64,000 bases of DNA from positions 124,001 through 188,000 of the forward strand of contig NZ_ALAB01000028.1 in the NCBI RefSeq assembly GCF_000280055.1, read 5' to 3'. Positions 35,851 through 43,675 of this stretch are shown here, piece after piece. The stretch is from Alishewanella aestuarii B11. GTDB lineage: Bacteria > Pseudomonadota > Gammaproteobacteria > Enterobacterales > Alteromonadaceae. A model generated the notes under the pieces. It saw only the letters and a program-made list of their open reading frames with translations, was not told where the DNA came from and ran no database searches. Each line of letters begins with the position of its first letter. Position 1 is the first letter of the stretch. A program made the translations under genes and the position numbers.

Positions 35851-37052
35851 TGCAAATTACCGATCTGGCGACCGAGCAAAAGCTGTTGCCGCTATTGCGC
35901 CAGGCATTCCGGCCGCTGTTTTTATTCGGTGCCGCCTTTAGCGCTATCGCCATGCTGTTGTGGGGGCTGATCTTGGGCGGCCAGCTGCAGCTGCAACCTG
36001 TTGGTCAGGTATTATTCTGGCATAGCCATGAAATGATCTTTGGCTTTGCCTGTGCCATTGTCATCGGCTTTTTATTAACTGCAGTGCAAAATTGGACCTC
36101 ACTACGCGCACCGCATGGCCCGACGCTGTTATTGCTAACACTGCTCTGGTTGGCCGCCCGTCTGCTGCTGCTCTTTGGCGAGGCGCTGCCCCTGTGGCTG
36201 GTCGCCCTGGTGGATCTGAGCTTTTTACCACTAGCCGCTTGGTTACTGGCGAAGCCGCTACTGGCGGTACAACAATACCGCAATTTGTTTTTTGTGCCGG
36301 TGTTACTGCTGCTAACCGCCTGTAACCTGATGATGTATCTCGGGCTTTATCTTAAGCGCTACGATTTACAACAGCTGGGTAGCCTGAATGCAATCTGGCT
36401 TGTTACCCTGCTGATGGCAATTGTCGGCGGCCGGGTGCTCCCGATGTTTACTGCCAATGGCACTAAAACCACTAAGGTCGAGGCCTGGCCCTGGCTGGAT
36501 CGGGCGGCACTGGCCAGTCTATGGCTGATTTTTATGCTGCACTTTTTTAGTTTAGTGCCTCTGCTACCCGCCAGTTCGCTAAGTGCTCTCTTTGCCCTGA
36601 GTGCTTTGCTAACCGCCATCCGCTGCGCCCGCTGGAAAATCTGGCTCACGCTACGGGTGCCGCTGCTGTGGTCACTGCATCTGGCCTATTGGTTTATTCC
36701 TCTGGGCCTGGCCTTGTTTGCGCTACGCTATGCCGGCTTTGCGGTCAGCCAGAGCATTGCGCTACATGCACTGACTGCCGGCGCCATGGGCTCGATGATC
36801 CTATCGATGATGGCGCGGGTTTCGCTTGGCCACAGTGGTCGCTTGCTGCAGCCGAAACACATTATGGGCTGGGCCTTTTTACTGGTTGCTATTGCCGGCA
36901 TTAGCCGGACCCTGCTGATCTGGTGGTTACCGGAGCATACCTTTAGTTTGTTATGGCTGGGGATTGGCAGCTGGGTGCTGGCTTATGGCTGCTATGTGCT
37001 GGTGTATTTTCCGGTGTTAACCACGCCTAGGGCAGATGGGCGGCCGGGTTAA
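35847..37052 (+). CDS. nnrS: NnrS, haem-copper membrane protein of nitrosative stress
   Basis: 401 residues and about 12 transmembrane helices. NnrS family, with the conserved FWHSHEMIFGFACAIVIGFLLTA segment and ALTAGAMGSMILSMMARVSLGHSGR later, whose His residues are presumed ligands. NnrS proteins are induced by nitric oxide and protect metabolism during nitrosative stress in the organisms studied. Cotranscribed with the NarK1-like transporter. Confidence 0.93.
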   Translation: MMQITDLATEQKLLPLLRQAFRPLFLFGAAFSAIAMLLWGLILGGQLQLQPVGQVLFWHSHEMIFGFACAIVIGFLLTAVQNWTSLRAPHGPTLLLLTLLWLAARLLLLFGEALPLWLVALVDLSFLPLAAWLLAKPLLAVQQYRNLFFVPVLLLLTACNLMMYLGLYLKRYDLQQLGSLNAIWLVTLLMAIVGGRVLPMFTANGTKTTKVEAWPWLDRAALASLWLIFMLHFFSLVPLLPASSLSALFALSALLTAIRCARWKIWLTLRVPLLWSLHLAYWFIPLGLALFALRYAGFAVSQSIALHALTAGAMGSMILSMMARVSLGHSGRLLQPKHIMGWAFLLVAIAGISRTLLIWWLPEHTFSLLWLGIGSWVLAYGCYVLVYFPVLTTPRADGRPG

Positions 37053-37057
37053 CCCCT

Positions 37058-37073
37058 TACCCCTGATGGGGTA
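37058..37073. promoter_or_regulatory. NarL-type 7-2-7 palindrome before the DGC gene
   Basis: TACCCCT-GA-TGGGGTA, the best match to the E. coli consensus heptamer (TACCCCT) in the window. Its centre lies 29 bases upstream of the FNR-box centre. Confidence 0.72.
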
Positions 37074-37087
37074 AAGCTGCCGGCGTT

Positions 37088-37101
37088 TTGATTTACATCA
37101 A
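37088..37101. promoter_or_regulatory. Perfect FNR box before the DGC gene
   Basis: TTGATTTACATCAA matches all ten FNR consensus positions, 57 bases before the ATG at 37158. Confidence 0.85.
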
Positions 37102-37157
37102 GCTGGGTGGCTAGCAGGCTTCTAAACTGAACATATCGTCAGTTTCAGGAAGCCGTT

Positions 37158-37595
37158 ATGAGTCACGATTACGAAACGAAACCGCTGGTTTATGCCTGCT
37201 CCGGCTGCTCTAATGTGGCGCAGCTGGCCAATGATTTAGCTGTAGTCCTCGATCGGGAAGGTCTGGCCGAGATGTCCTGTATCGCCGGCGTTGGCGGTAG
37301 AGTCAAACAGTTGCTAAAGGTTGCACAGTCTGGTCGGCCGATCCTGGCAGTGGATGGTTGCCCGCTTAATTGTGTTAAACAAACCCTGGCCACGGTTGAG
37401 GTAGTGCCAACCTGGCATCTCGAGCTGACCAGCCTGGGTTATAAAAAGCGCGATCACGAAAATTGCGATCTGGCCGATGCCTATAAGTTATTGCAAAAGG
37501 TGCACTGCGATATCCTGCCACAACTTGGCAAAACTCCCGGTAATGAAGCTGCTGGCGCTAAGGTTCGGTTCCGGGTACCAGATACCAAACACTGA
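37158..37595 (+). CDS. DGC-domain putative zinc-binding protein
   Basis: 145 residues. Conserved Cys pairs in YACSGCSNV and VDGCPLNCVK; the DGC motif is in the second. The DGC family (putative zinc-binding) often accompanies nitrate or nitric oxide genes but has no proven function. Six or more Cys residues and no signal peptide suggest a cytoplasmic metal site. It has its own promoter with an FNR box and a NarL-type palindrome, so it appears to be a real member of the nitrate regulon. Confidence 0.85.
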   Translation: MSHDYETKPLVYACSGCSNVAQLANDLAVVLDREGLAEMSCIAGVGGRVKQLLKVAQSGRPILAVDGCPLNCVKQTLATVEVVPTWHLELTSLGYKKRDHENCDLADAYKLLQKVHCDILPQLGKTPGNEAAGAKVRFRVPDTKH

Positions 37596-37634
37596 CAATA
37601 CCGCAACGGAGCAACACAACCCACAAGCTCAGTA

Positions 37635-38393
37635 CTATTTCCTACTGCAACATACCGGGCACTTTGGATCGGCAGGCAATTGGAACTGCTGCCACTGACC
37701 ACTTAGCGCATCAAACAACTTTAACTGGTGATACTCGGGTTCACCCACTGCGGCCAGGATCTTCACCGCGGCAAGTGCTTGCATCACGCCCAGCACGCCG
37801 ACAACCGGCGACAGAATGCCCGCTTCCATGCAGCTTAGCTGCTGTTCACCAAAGAAGCGGCTTAAACATTGGTAGCAGGGATCGCCCGGTTGATTCCGTA
37901 AACTCAGTAACTGCCCCTCAAAGCGGATAGCGGCGGCTGACACCAACGGTATGCCGGCTTGCACACAGGCGCTATTAATGGCATTACGGGTCAGCAGATT
38001 ATCGGTGCAGTCCAGTACCAGTGTAAATTGCGGTACCAGTTGCGCCAGCGCAGTGTGATCCAGCCGCTGCTGGATCGCACTGAGCTGGATCTCGCTATTT
38101 AGCTGTGTCAGTTGCTGTACTGCCGTAAGGACTTTAGGCTGGCCAATATCCTGCTCGCGATACAGGATCTGGCGCTGCAGATTGCTGCGGTCAATCACAT
38201 CATTATCAACCAGCGTCAGCGCCCCGACACCGCTAGCCACCAGATAAGGCGCCGCAGCACAACCAAGCCCGCCCATACCAACCAATAACACCTTACTGGC
38301 CAGTAAGGCTTCCTGACCACGAAAATCCAGCGCCGGTAACATCAGTTGCCTGCTATAACGCAGCGCCTGCAGCGGGCTCAGTATCTCACTCAT
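37635..38393 (-). CDS. moeB: MoeB/ThiF-type adenylyltransferase
   Basis: 252 residues from the ATG at 38393, which overlaps the upstream DUF454 stop by eight bases and follows CAGGAG. E1-like enzyme: GMGGLGCAAAPYLVASGVG nucleotide loop, DCTDN, and zinc Cys pairs CYQC and CPVC. It activates the MoaD C-terminal Gly-Gly as an adenylate. A ThiF or HesA role is possible; MoeB fits the many molybdopterin genes here. Confidence 0.88.
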   Translation of the reverse strand: MSEILSPLQALRYSRQLMLPALDFRGQEALLASKVLLVGMGGLGCAAAPYLVASGVGALTLVDNDVIDRSNLQRQILYREQDIGQPKVLTAVQQLTQLNSEIQLSAIQQRLDHTALAQLVPQFTLVLDCTDNLLTRNAINSACVQAGIPLVSAAAIRFEGQLLSLRNQPGDPCYQCLSRFFGEQQLSCMEAGILSPVVGVLGVMQALAAVKILAAVGEPEYHQLKLFDALSGQWQQFQLPADPKCPVCCSRK

Positions 38394-38769
38394 AAGTAAT
38401 CTCCTGTGGCTGTGGACGGCGCCAAAGCCAAATAGCGACCAACAGCAGCGCAACGGGTAAGCTGATTTTTAGTAACACTGGGGCAGCAGAAAACCATAAC
38501 AGCGCTACACTGGCCAGCATCATAAAGGATGCCAACCATTTCGCCCGCCGCGATACGGCACCATGCTGCCGCCATTGCCGGATTGGCGGGCCAAAGCGCG
38601 GATGCAGTAATAACCACCGTTCAAACTCTGGCCAGCCTTTGCCGGCAGCCCAGGCTGACAGTAAAACAAAGGGTACAGTGGGTAAACCCGGTAAAGGAAT
38701 ACCCAGGATCCCCAGCGACAGGCTAAATAGGGCTAACAAACGATATGCAGTAGCTTTTAACATCGTCAT
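38386..38769 (-). CDS. DUF454 (YbaN-like) inner-membrane protein
   Basis: 127 residues with two to three hydrophobic segments. DUF454 signature LGILGIPLPGLPTVPFVLLSAWAAGKGWPEFERWLL, with HPRFGPPIRQWRQHG in the middle. Function unknown; homologues often sit near haem or stress genes. It overlaps norR by four bases (ATGA) and moeB by eight, giving a tight norR-DUF454-moeB operon. Confidence 0.88.
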   Translation of the reverse strand: MTMLKATAYRLLALFSLSLGILGIPLPGLPTVPFVLLSAWAAGKGWPEFERWLLLHPRFGPPIRQWRQHGAVSRRAKWLASFMMLASVALLWFSAAPVLLKISLPVALLLVAIWLWRRPQPQEITYE

Positions 38770-40280
38770 TTCAACCCTAAACGCTGCGCCAGCTTATGCA
38801 AATTACTGGCATCCAGTTGCAGGGCGCGGGCTGCTTTCGACCAACATTGTTGGTGCTGCTGCAATGCCTGCCGGATCAGCTGTTGCTGAAACTGATTTAC
38901 TGCCTGCTTTAACCCCTGTACCGGCAGCTCAATGTGTTCAAGCGCCGGTGCTTGCGGCTGACTACCGGGCAAATCGAGCAATTCTGGCTGCAGGATCACG
39001 ATGTCAGAGCGCTGGGCGCCCTGACTTAGCGCCTTGATTGCCGCGCGGCTAATCACATGCTCCAGCTCGCGGATATTCCCCGGCCAGTGATAACCCAGTA
39101 AAGCCAGCTCTGCCGCTGGTGCCAGCCTTAAGCTACGTAGCCCAAGACGGCTGCGGTTCTGCTCCAGAAAATGCCCGGCTAATAAGGGTAGATCTTCGCT
39201 GCGCTCCCGCAGCGGCGGTATCGGGATCGGATACACTGATAAACGGTGGTAGAGATCAGCACGAAATTCACCCTGTTTCACCTGCTGCTGTAAATCGCGA
39301 TTGGTCGCGGCAACCAGCCGTACATTCACCCGCCGCAGCTTATCCGAGCCCAAACGCTGAATTTCACCGTTCTGCAGCACTCTGAGCAGCTTTGCCTGCA
39401 CGGATAATGCTAGTTCCCCTACTTCATCCAAAAACAGGGTACCACCATCTGCTGCCTCAAAGCGGCCGGCACGCTCGCTTAACGCGCCGGAAAACGCGCC
39501 CTTGCTATGCCCGAATAGCTCACTTTCTGCCAGACTTTCCGGTAAGGCTGCACAGTTAACATAGATCATGGGGCGCTCGGCGCGGCCGGAGCGACGATGT
39601 AGTTGCCGGGCGAACAGCTCCTTGCCGACCCCGGTTTCTCCCAGCAGCAGCACCGGTAGCTCCGAGCCGGCTACCACATCCAGCTCCTGTAAAATCTGCT
39701 GCAGCGCCGGGCTTTGACCAATAATTTCATACTGTTGCGCTGCAGTTGTACTGGTGCCGACAGTAGGCAAGCCACCCTGCCGCAGCGCCCGGTTCGCCTG
39801 CTCCAGTTCGGTAATACGAATAGCGGCTTCTACCAGCAAGCTTAATTGTTGTAACTGCAACACCGCTAGGGCATCAAAGTTAGCCGGCGACAGGGCATCC
39901 AGTGTTAATACGCCCCAGCAGCGCCCCTCCACATATAACGATACGCCCATACAATCATGCACCGGCACCACGGCTCCTGGTTGCTCAGCCAGCAAGCCAT
40001 CATAGGGATCGGGTAATTCACTGCCCGGCGGAAAACGTACGGGTTGGCGGCTGGCTAAGATCGCCGCCAAACGTGGATGCTGCGCCACCTGAAAACGCCG
40101 GCCCAGGGTTTCCCGTAGCAGTCCCTGCACCGCTACTGGCTTTAACTGCGCCTGCTGTAACTGCAACAATGCCACAGCACCACAGCCAAAATGGCTGCGC
40201 AGTGTATTGACCAGCCGCTGTAAGCGCACAGCAGAGGGCAACTCGGTGACCAGATCAGCAAATAACACGGCATCAAGCAT
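38766..40280 (-). CDS. norR: NorR, nitric-oxide-responsive sigma-54 activator
   Basis: 504 residues from the ATG at 40280; an earlier in-frame start would cover the first NorR box. N-terminal GAF domain holding non-haem iron (LPDPYDGL, Cys110 in HDCMG). Central AAA+ domain at about 185-420: Walker A GETGVGKE at 214-221, and the sigma-54 contact loop GAFSGA at 261-266 where most family members have GAFTGA. A C-terminal Fis-type helix-turn-helix ends the protein. It activates nitric oxide detoxification genes and probably controls ytfE and itself. Confidence 0.94.
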   Translation of the reverse strand: MLDAVLFADLVTELPSAVRLQRLVNTLRSHFGCGAVALLQLQQAQLKPVAVQGLLRETLGRRFQVAQHPRLAAILASRQPVRFPPGSELPDPYDGLLAEQPGAVVPVHDCMGVSLYVEGRCWGVLTLDALSPANFDALAVLQLQQLSLLVEAAIRITELEQANRALRQGGLPTVGTSTTAAQQYEIIGQSPALQQILQELDVVAGSELPVLLLGETGVGKELFARQLHRRSGRAERPMIYVNCAALPESLAESELFGHSKGAFSGALSERAGRFEAADGGTLFLDEVGELALSVQAKLLRVLQNGEIQRLGSDKLRRVNVRLVAATNRDLQQQVKQGEFRADLYHRLSVYPIPIPPLRERSEDLPLLAGHFLEQNRSRLGLRSLRLAPAAELALLGYHWPGNIRELEHVISRAAIKALSQGAQRSDIVILQPELLDLPGSQPQAPALEHIELPVQGLKQAVNQFQQQLIRQALQQHQQCWSKAARALQLDASNLHKLAQRLGLK

Positions 40281-40336
40281 GGTTAATTTTACCCACAGGG
40301 TGAAAAGCACCCGAATTTTTCTGGGTTTAATTTACC
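40281..40336. promoter_or_regulatory. Three NorR boxes (GGT-N7-ACC)
   Basis: GGT-N7-ACC occurs at 40281-40293, 40299-40311 and 40324-40336, all exact. Three such sites upstream of a sigma-54 promoter is the known architecture of NorR targets. The first box abuts the norR start codon. Confidence 0.9.
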
Positions 40337-40377
40337 ATCGGTCAAAAAAAACAGATATAAATCAAAGGTGGTAGTTC

Positions 40378-40393
40378 TGGCATTTGCCTTGCT
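40378..40393 (+). promoter_or_regulatory. Sigma-54 promoter of ytfE
   Basis: TGGCATTTGCCTTGCT: the -24 GG (40379-40380) and -12 GC (40391-40392) are ten bases apart, as required, and five of six positions of TGGCAC are kept. Transcription would start near 40404, about 43 bases before the ytfE ATG. Confidence 0.88.
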
Positions 40394-40446
40394 GTACCGG
40401 GCTAACGCCCGCTTAGGGCAAACCTTTGTTTACTCAGGAGAACATC

Positions 40447-41136
40447 ATGCTACTTGAACAACCCTTAGGCCAATTAGCCACCCGTATCGCCGGTGCCACT
40501 GCCGTCTTTCATCAGTTTAAACTGGATTTTTGCTGTGGCGGTCAGCAAAGCCTGGGCGCCGCTATCGCCAAACGTGGTTTAAACCAACAGGAGGTACTGG
40601 CCGCTCTGGAAAAATTACAACGACAACCGCAGCCTGCTGTAGATTGGCATAGCGAACCCACTGCCAAGCTGGCCGAGTATGTACTAAACCGCTTCCATCA
40701 ACGCCATCGCGAACAATTGCCGGAGCTGATTCGCCTGGCCCGGCGGGTAGAAACGGTACACAGCGACAGCCCGCATTGCCCGCATGGCCTGGCCAATCAT
40801 CTGGCCGAGATGCAGCAGGAGCTGGAAAGCCATATGCTGAAAGAGGAGCAAATCCTGTTTCCGATGCTGGTGCGCGGTGTTTATCCCTATGGGCCCATCA
40901 GTGTGATGCTGGAAGAGCATCAGGAGCATGGTGAGGCACTGCGAAAACTGGACGAACTGAGTTTTGGCCAGCAACTGCATCCCGGTGCCTGCAACACCTG
41001 GACCGCACTCTATCTGGGGCTGCGCGAACTGAAAGAGGATTTAATGCAGCATATTTTACTGGAGAACGAAATTTTGTTTGTTGAGCCCAAGCGCCCCGGC
41101 CATGGTGATCAACACTGCTGTGGCAGCTGTCAGTAG
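40447..41136 (+). CDS. ytfE: YtfE/ScdA-type iron-sulfur cluster repair di-iron protein
   Basis: 229 residues from the ATG at 40447, preceded by CAGGAG; an upstream ATG at 40426 lies before that site. The N-terminal ScdA_N part contains FKLDFCCGGQQSL. The hemerythrin-like domain supplies di-iron ligands in the HRE, HMLKEEQILFPML, LEEHQEHGE and HILLENEILF segments. The protein repairs iron-sulfur clusters damaged by nitric oxide. Its C-terminal Cys-rich tail ends HCCGSCQ, an additional possible metal site. Probably regulated by NorR and sigma-54. Confidence 0.94.
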   Translation: MLLEQPLGQLATRIAGATAVFHQFKLDFCCGGQQSLGAAIAKRGLNQQEVLAALEKLQRQPQPAVDWHSEPTAKLAEYVLNRFHQRHREQLPELIRLARRVETVHSDSPHCPHGLANHLAEMQQELESHMLKEEQILFPMLVRGVYPYGPISVMLEEHQEHGEALRKLDELSFGQQLHPGACNTWTALYLGLRELKEDLMQHILLENEILFVEPKRPGHGDQHCCGSCQ

Positions 41137-41351
41137 CGCGATAGCCGCACACAGCGCTTCGTAACACCGACTTATACTGCACTTTCAGGTTAGGCGACAG
41201 CGCTCTGCCAGTCTTATTTCTGATAGTGCAAACCATGGCATACTAGTCCCAACAACTGGTGCTTAATCCTGCATTATTTGCGCCAGAGCAAAACAACCAA
41301 CTGCCGGCCCGCTACACTAAAATACAAGTGTAATAACCGGCAGCCACTTCG

Positions 41352-41810
41352 ATGCAAGAGCAACAAAAAACCGATAATCATCTGCGCCCAAAGGAAGCCG
41401 ACCCGCTAATCAGCAGGTTAAATGGCGTGATTGGGCATTGTATCCGGCTGCTGGCTGTGATGATGGTGCTTGTCATCATCCTGTGTATTTTGGATGTCGG
41501 CTTAGTGTTATATGAAAAACTCTCCAGCCCGCCACATTTTTTATTAGAGCTAAACGACATTTTTGCGGTATTTGCTTCCTTTCTGGCCGTGCTGATCGCA
41601 ATAGAAATCTTCGCAAATATTATCCTGTACCTGCGTGACGATGTAATTCACGTTAAGCTGGTGATCGCAACAGCGCTAATGGCCATCGCCCGTAAAGTGA
41701 TTGTATTGGATTTTGCCACTATTGCTGCCGAATATGTCTTTGCTATCGGGGTGGTCGTTTTGGCATTGGGGGTGACCTATTATCTGGTAGCCAGTAAAGC
41801 CCGCACCTGA
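41352..41810 (+). CDS. PsiE-family inner-membrane protein
   Basis: 152 residues with about four transmembrane segments. It matches the phosphate-starvation-inducible PsiE family (ELNDIFAVFASFLAVLIAIEIFANI, then DDVIHVKLVIATALMAIARKVIVLD). Function unknown in any organism. It stands alone between ytfE and the convergent lipoprotein hydrolase, with an eight-base gap to the latter. Confidence 0.85.
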   Translation: MQEQQKTDNHLRPKEADPLISRLNGVIGHCIRLLAVMMVLVIILCILDVGLVLYEKLSSPPHFLLELNDIFAVFASFLAVLIAIEIFANIILYLRDDVIHVKLVIATALMAIARKVIVLDFATIAAEYVFAIGVVVLALGVTYYLVASKART

Positions 41811-41817
41811 ATACCGC

Positions 41818-43674
41818 TTAGGGTAGCTCTGTTAAATGCTGGTACAGAATACGGCGGATCTCCAGAATCGCCGCCGAAGTTTCCTGCACACTGTGGCCGG
41901 AACGGATCACCATTTCTGACTCGGCACCGGCCAGGCTGGCGCTAAGATAAGGCACCACACCATCACTTTGTTGCTCCAGCGGCAAGCCTGGCTGCTCGAC
42001 ACCGATAATGGAGTGATAACGTACCGCCGGATTAATTGGCAGCTTAGCCGCCGCCCGGATAAAAAGATCTTTTTCACTAAGGTTTTCGATACTGGTAAAG
42101 CGCACCGCGCGCTGCGGTTCCAGATTGTCCGGATCGGCTAACAGCTCAGCAGCCTGAGCAAAGCGCTCCAACACCGTGACCGGCAGAGTTATCAAGCCGG
42201 CTAACCAACGGGCCAGCCGGTGATCAGCTACCGTAGTGCCACGGTGCGGCGCTGCAATAAAGATCGCCCGGCTCACCCCAGGTAAAGCGCTAAAGGTCAG
42301 ATCATCCTGGAAGCGCTGAAAGAACAGCTGCTGTCGCCGCGAGTCCAGATGCCGCTGCTGACTTATGGATTGCAGGATCTGATCGCCGGAGTCCGACACC
42401 AGCAATCGCGCCAGCACGCCGCCCATACTGTGGCCGATAATCACCATCTCCGAAGCGGCGGCAGTCTTTCCCTCTGGATCAAAGTGTTGCAGGGTGCTAA
42501 CGATGCGGGCGCGCAGACTCTGCACATTTAACAACAGCGGCAGGTTAGTCGGATAATAGAGTTGCCATAACTGATAACGCTCGCGCAGCGCTTCATCCCC
42601 CAGCACTTCGTTCGCGGTGTTAACCCAGGCCTCCGGGCTACTGGCAATACCATGCAGCAACAGAATAATTTTCCGGTTGGGGTCAAAGGGCTGCAGCAAA
42701 AATAATTGCGGCTCGGCCAGGGCATCGCTGGCACCCATCAGGTTCCAGAATGCCTGGCGGGCAAAATCGGAGCGTGCCAGCCATAAGCCATAACCGGCGG
42801 TAAAATTCGCCGCCAGCGGCACCAGATTCCCGGCCACATAGAGCTCTTTTTGTTGCAGCGGATCCAGCAAATGCAAGGTGGCTTCCTTAGTCACTAGCAC
42901 CTCCTGCAGGGTACCGCCACCAAAACTCAATAACGCAGTGACCACCGGTACCGGTAATTCGGCAAACCCCTGCTCAGTACGCCAGTCCCGCCCCACCTTG
43001 GTATCGGCTACCATTTCGGCGCCTAAACCATCGCGGCGATACTGATTGCGCAAGCCTTTAAATGACAGACTACTGGTTGCCACCAACCGCTCTGGTAAAG
43101 CCTGACGCCGGAAACGCTGATGTTGCAGCTGCGCCTGTACCTGCCAGTTGGTAGTGCGAAATTGTTGTTGCGGGTCTTGCAGCCAGTCACGTTCGCGCCC
43201 TGCGAATAGCAGGGTCGCAGCCTGTTGGGTGGCAAAATTGTAGTAGTCCCGCACCTGAGTCTGACGGTCGGCAAACAGGCGCCGGTAGGGAGCAACACCG
43301 GAATAAAACAGGTAGGCATAAGCGTAGCGGGCACTCATCAGGTAGGCATCTATTTCGGCCTGCGGATCCTGCCGCGGTGGTCGTACACCATTAATAGCTT
43401 CATACAACCACAGCTCGGCCATGGTCGACAGGCGCTGCTCAGTCGTCAGGCCAATGGCGGTCGTCAACATCTCTGCGCATTGCGCGGCCTGGCGCCGGCA
43501 ACTGCGCTCATCCTGCCCCAGTATTTGCAGCACAGTGCCCGCGTACAGGCTGAGATCGCCGGTGGTCAGCACATCACCCCGGCGCTGTTTCAGGTAATCA
43601 CGGCTATCCATATCCGACACCGAGACCATCGCACAGCCATGTAACAACCCGAGGCTCAGCATGAGCCAGAACAA
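41818..43674 (-). CDS. Lipoprotein alpha/beta hydrolase
   Basis: About 618 residues. The long open frame begins at 43815, but that part overlaps the upstream gene and has no signal. A TTG at 43674, one base after the upstream stop, gives a lipoprotein signal with lipobox LLHGC; this start is likely but not certain. The nucleophile elbow is GHSMGG in the hydrolase domain of the C-terminal half, preceded by LLLHGIASSPEAW (oxyanion region), with His near GHSVQE at the end. It resembles large PGAP1-like lipases. Substrate unknown. Probably last gene of a three-gene unit. Confidence 0.78.
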   Translation of the reverse strand: MFWLMLSLGLLHGCAMVSVSDMDSRDYLKQRRGDVLTTGDLSLYAGTVLQILGQDERSCRRQAAQCAEMLTTAIGLTTEQRLSTMAELWLYEAINGVRPPRQDPQAEIDAYLMSARYAYAYLFYSGVAPYRRLFADRQTQVRDYYNFATQQAATLLFAGRERDWLQDPQQQFRTTNWQVQAQLQHQRFRRQALPERLVATSSLSFKGLRNQYRRDGLGAEMVADTKVGRDWRTEQGFAELPVPVVTALLSFGGGTLQEVLVTKEATLHLLDPLQQKELYVAGNLVPLAANFTAGYGLWLARSDFARQAFWNLMGASDALAEPQLFLLQPFDPNRKIILLLHGIASSPEAWVNTANEVLGDEALRERYQLWQLYYPTNLPLLLNVQSLRARIVSTLQHFDPEGKTAAASEMVIIGHSMGGVLARLLVSDSGDQILQSISQQRHLDSRRQQLFFQRFQDDLTFSALPGVSRAIFIAAPHRGTTVADHRLARWLAGLITLPVTVLERFAQAAELLADPDNLEPQRAVRFTSIENLSEKDLFIRAAAKLPINPAVRYHSIIGVEQPGLPLEQQSDGVVPYLSASLAGAESEMVIRSGHSVQETSAAILEIRRILYQHLTELP

Positions 43675-43675
43675 C

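Noticed and set aside
40352-40365. CAGAT-ATAA-ATCAA as an FNR box before ytfE
   Set aside because: The first half has lost both T residues; the NorR boxes and sigma-54 promoter explain this region better.
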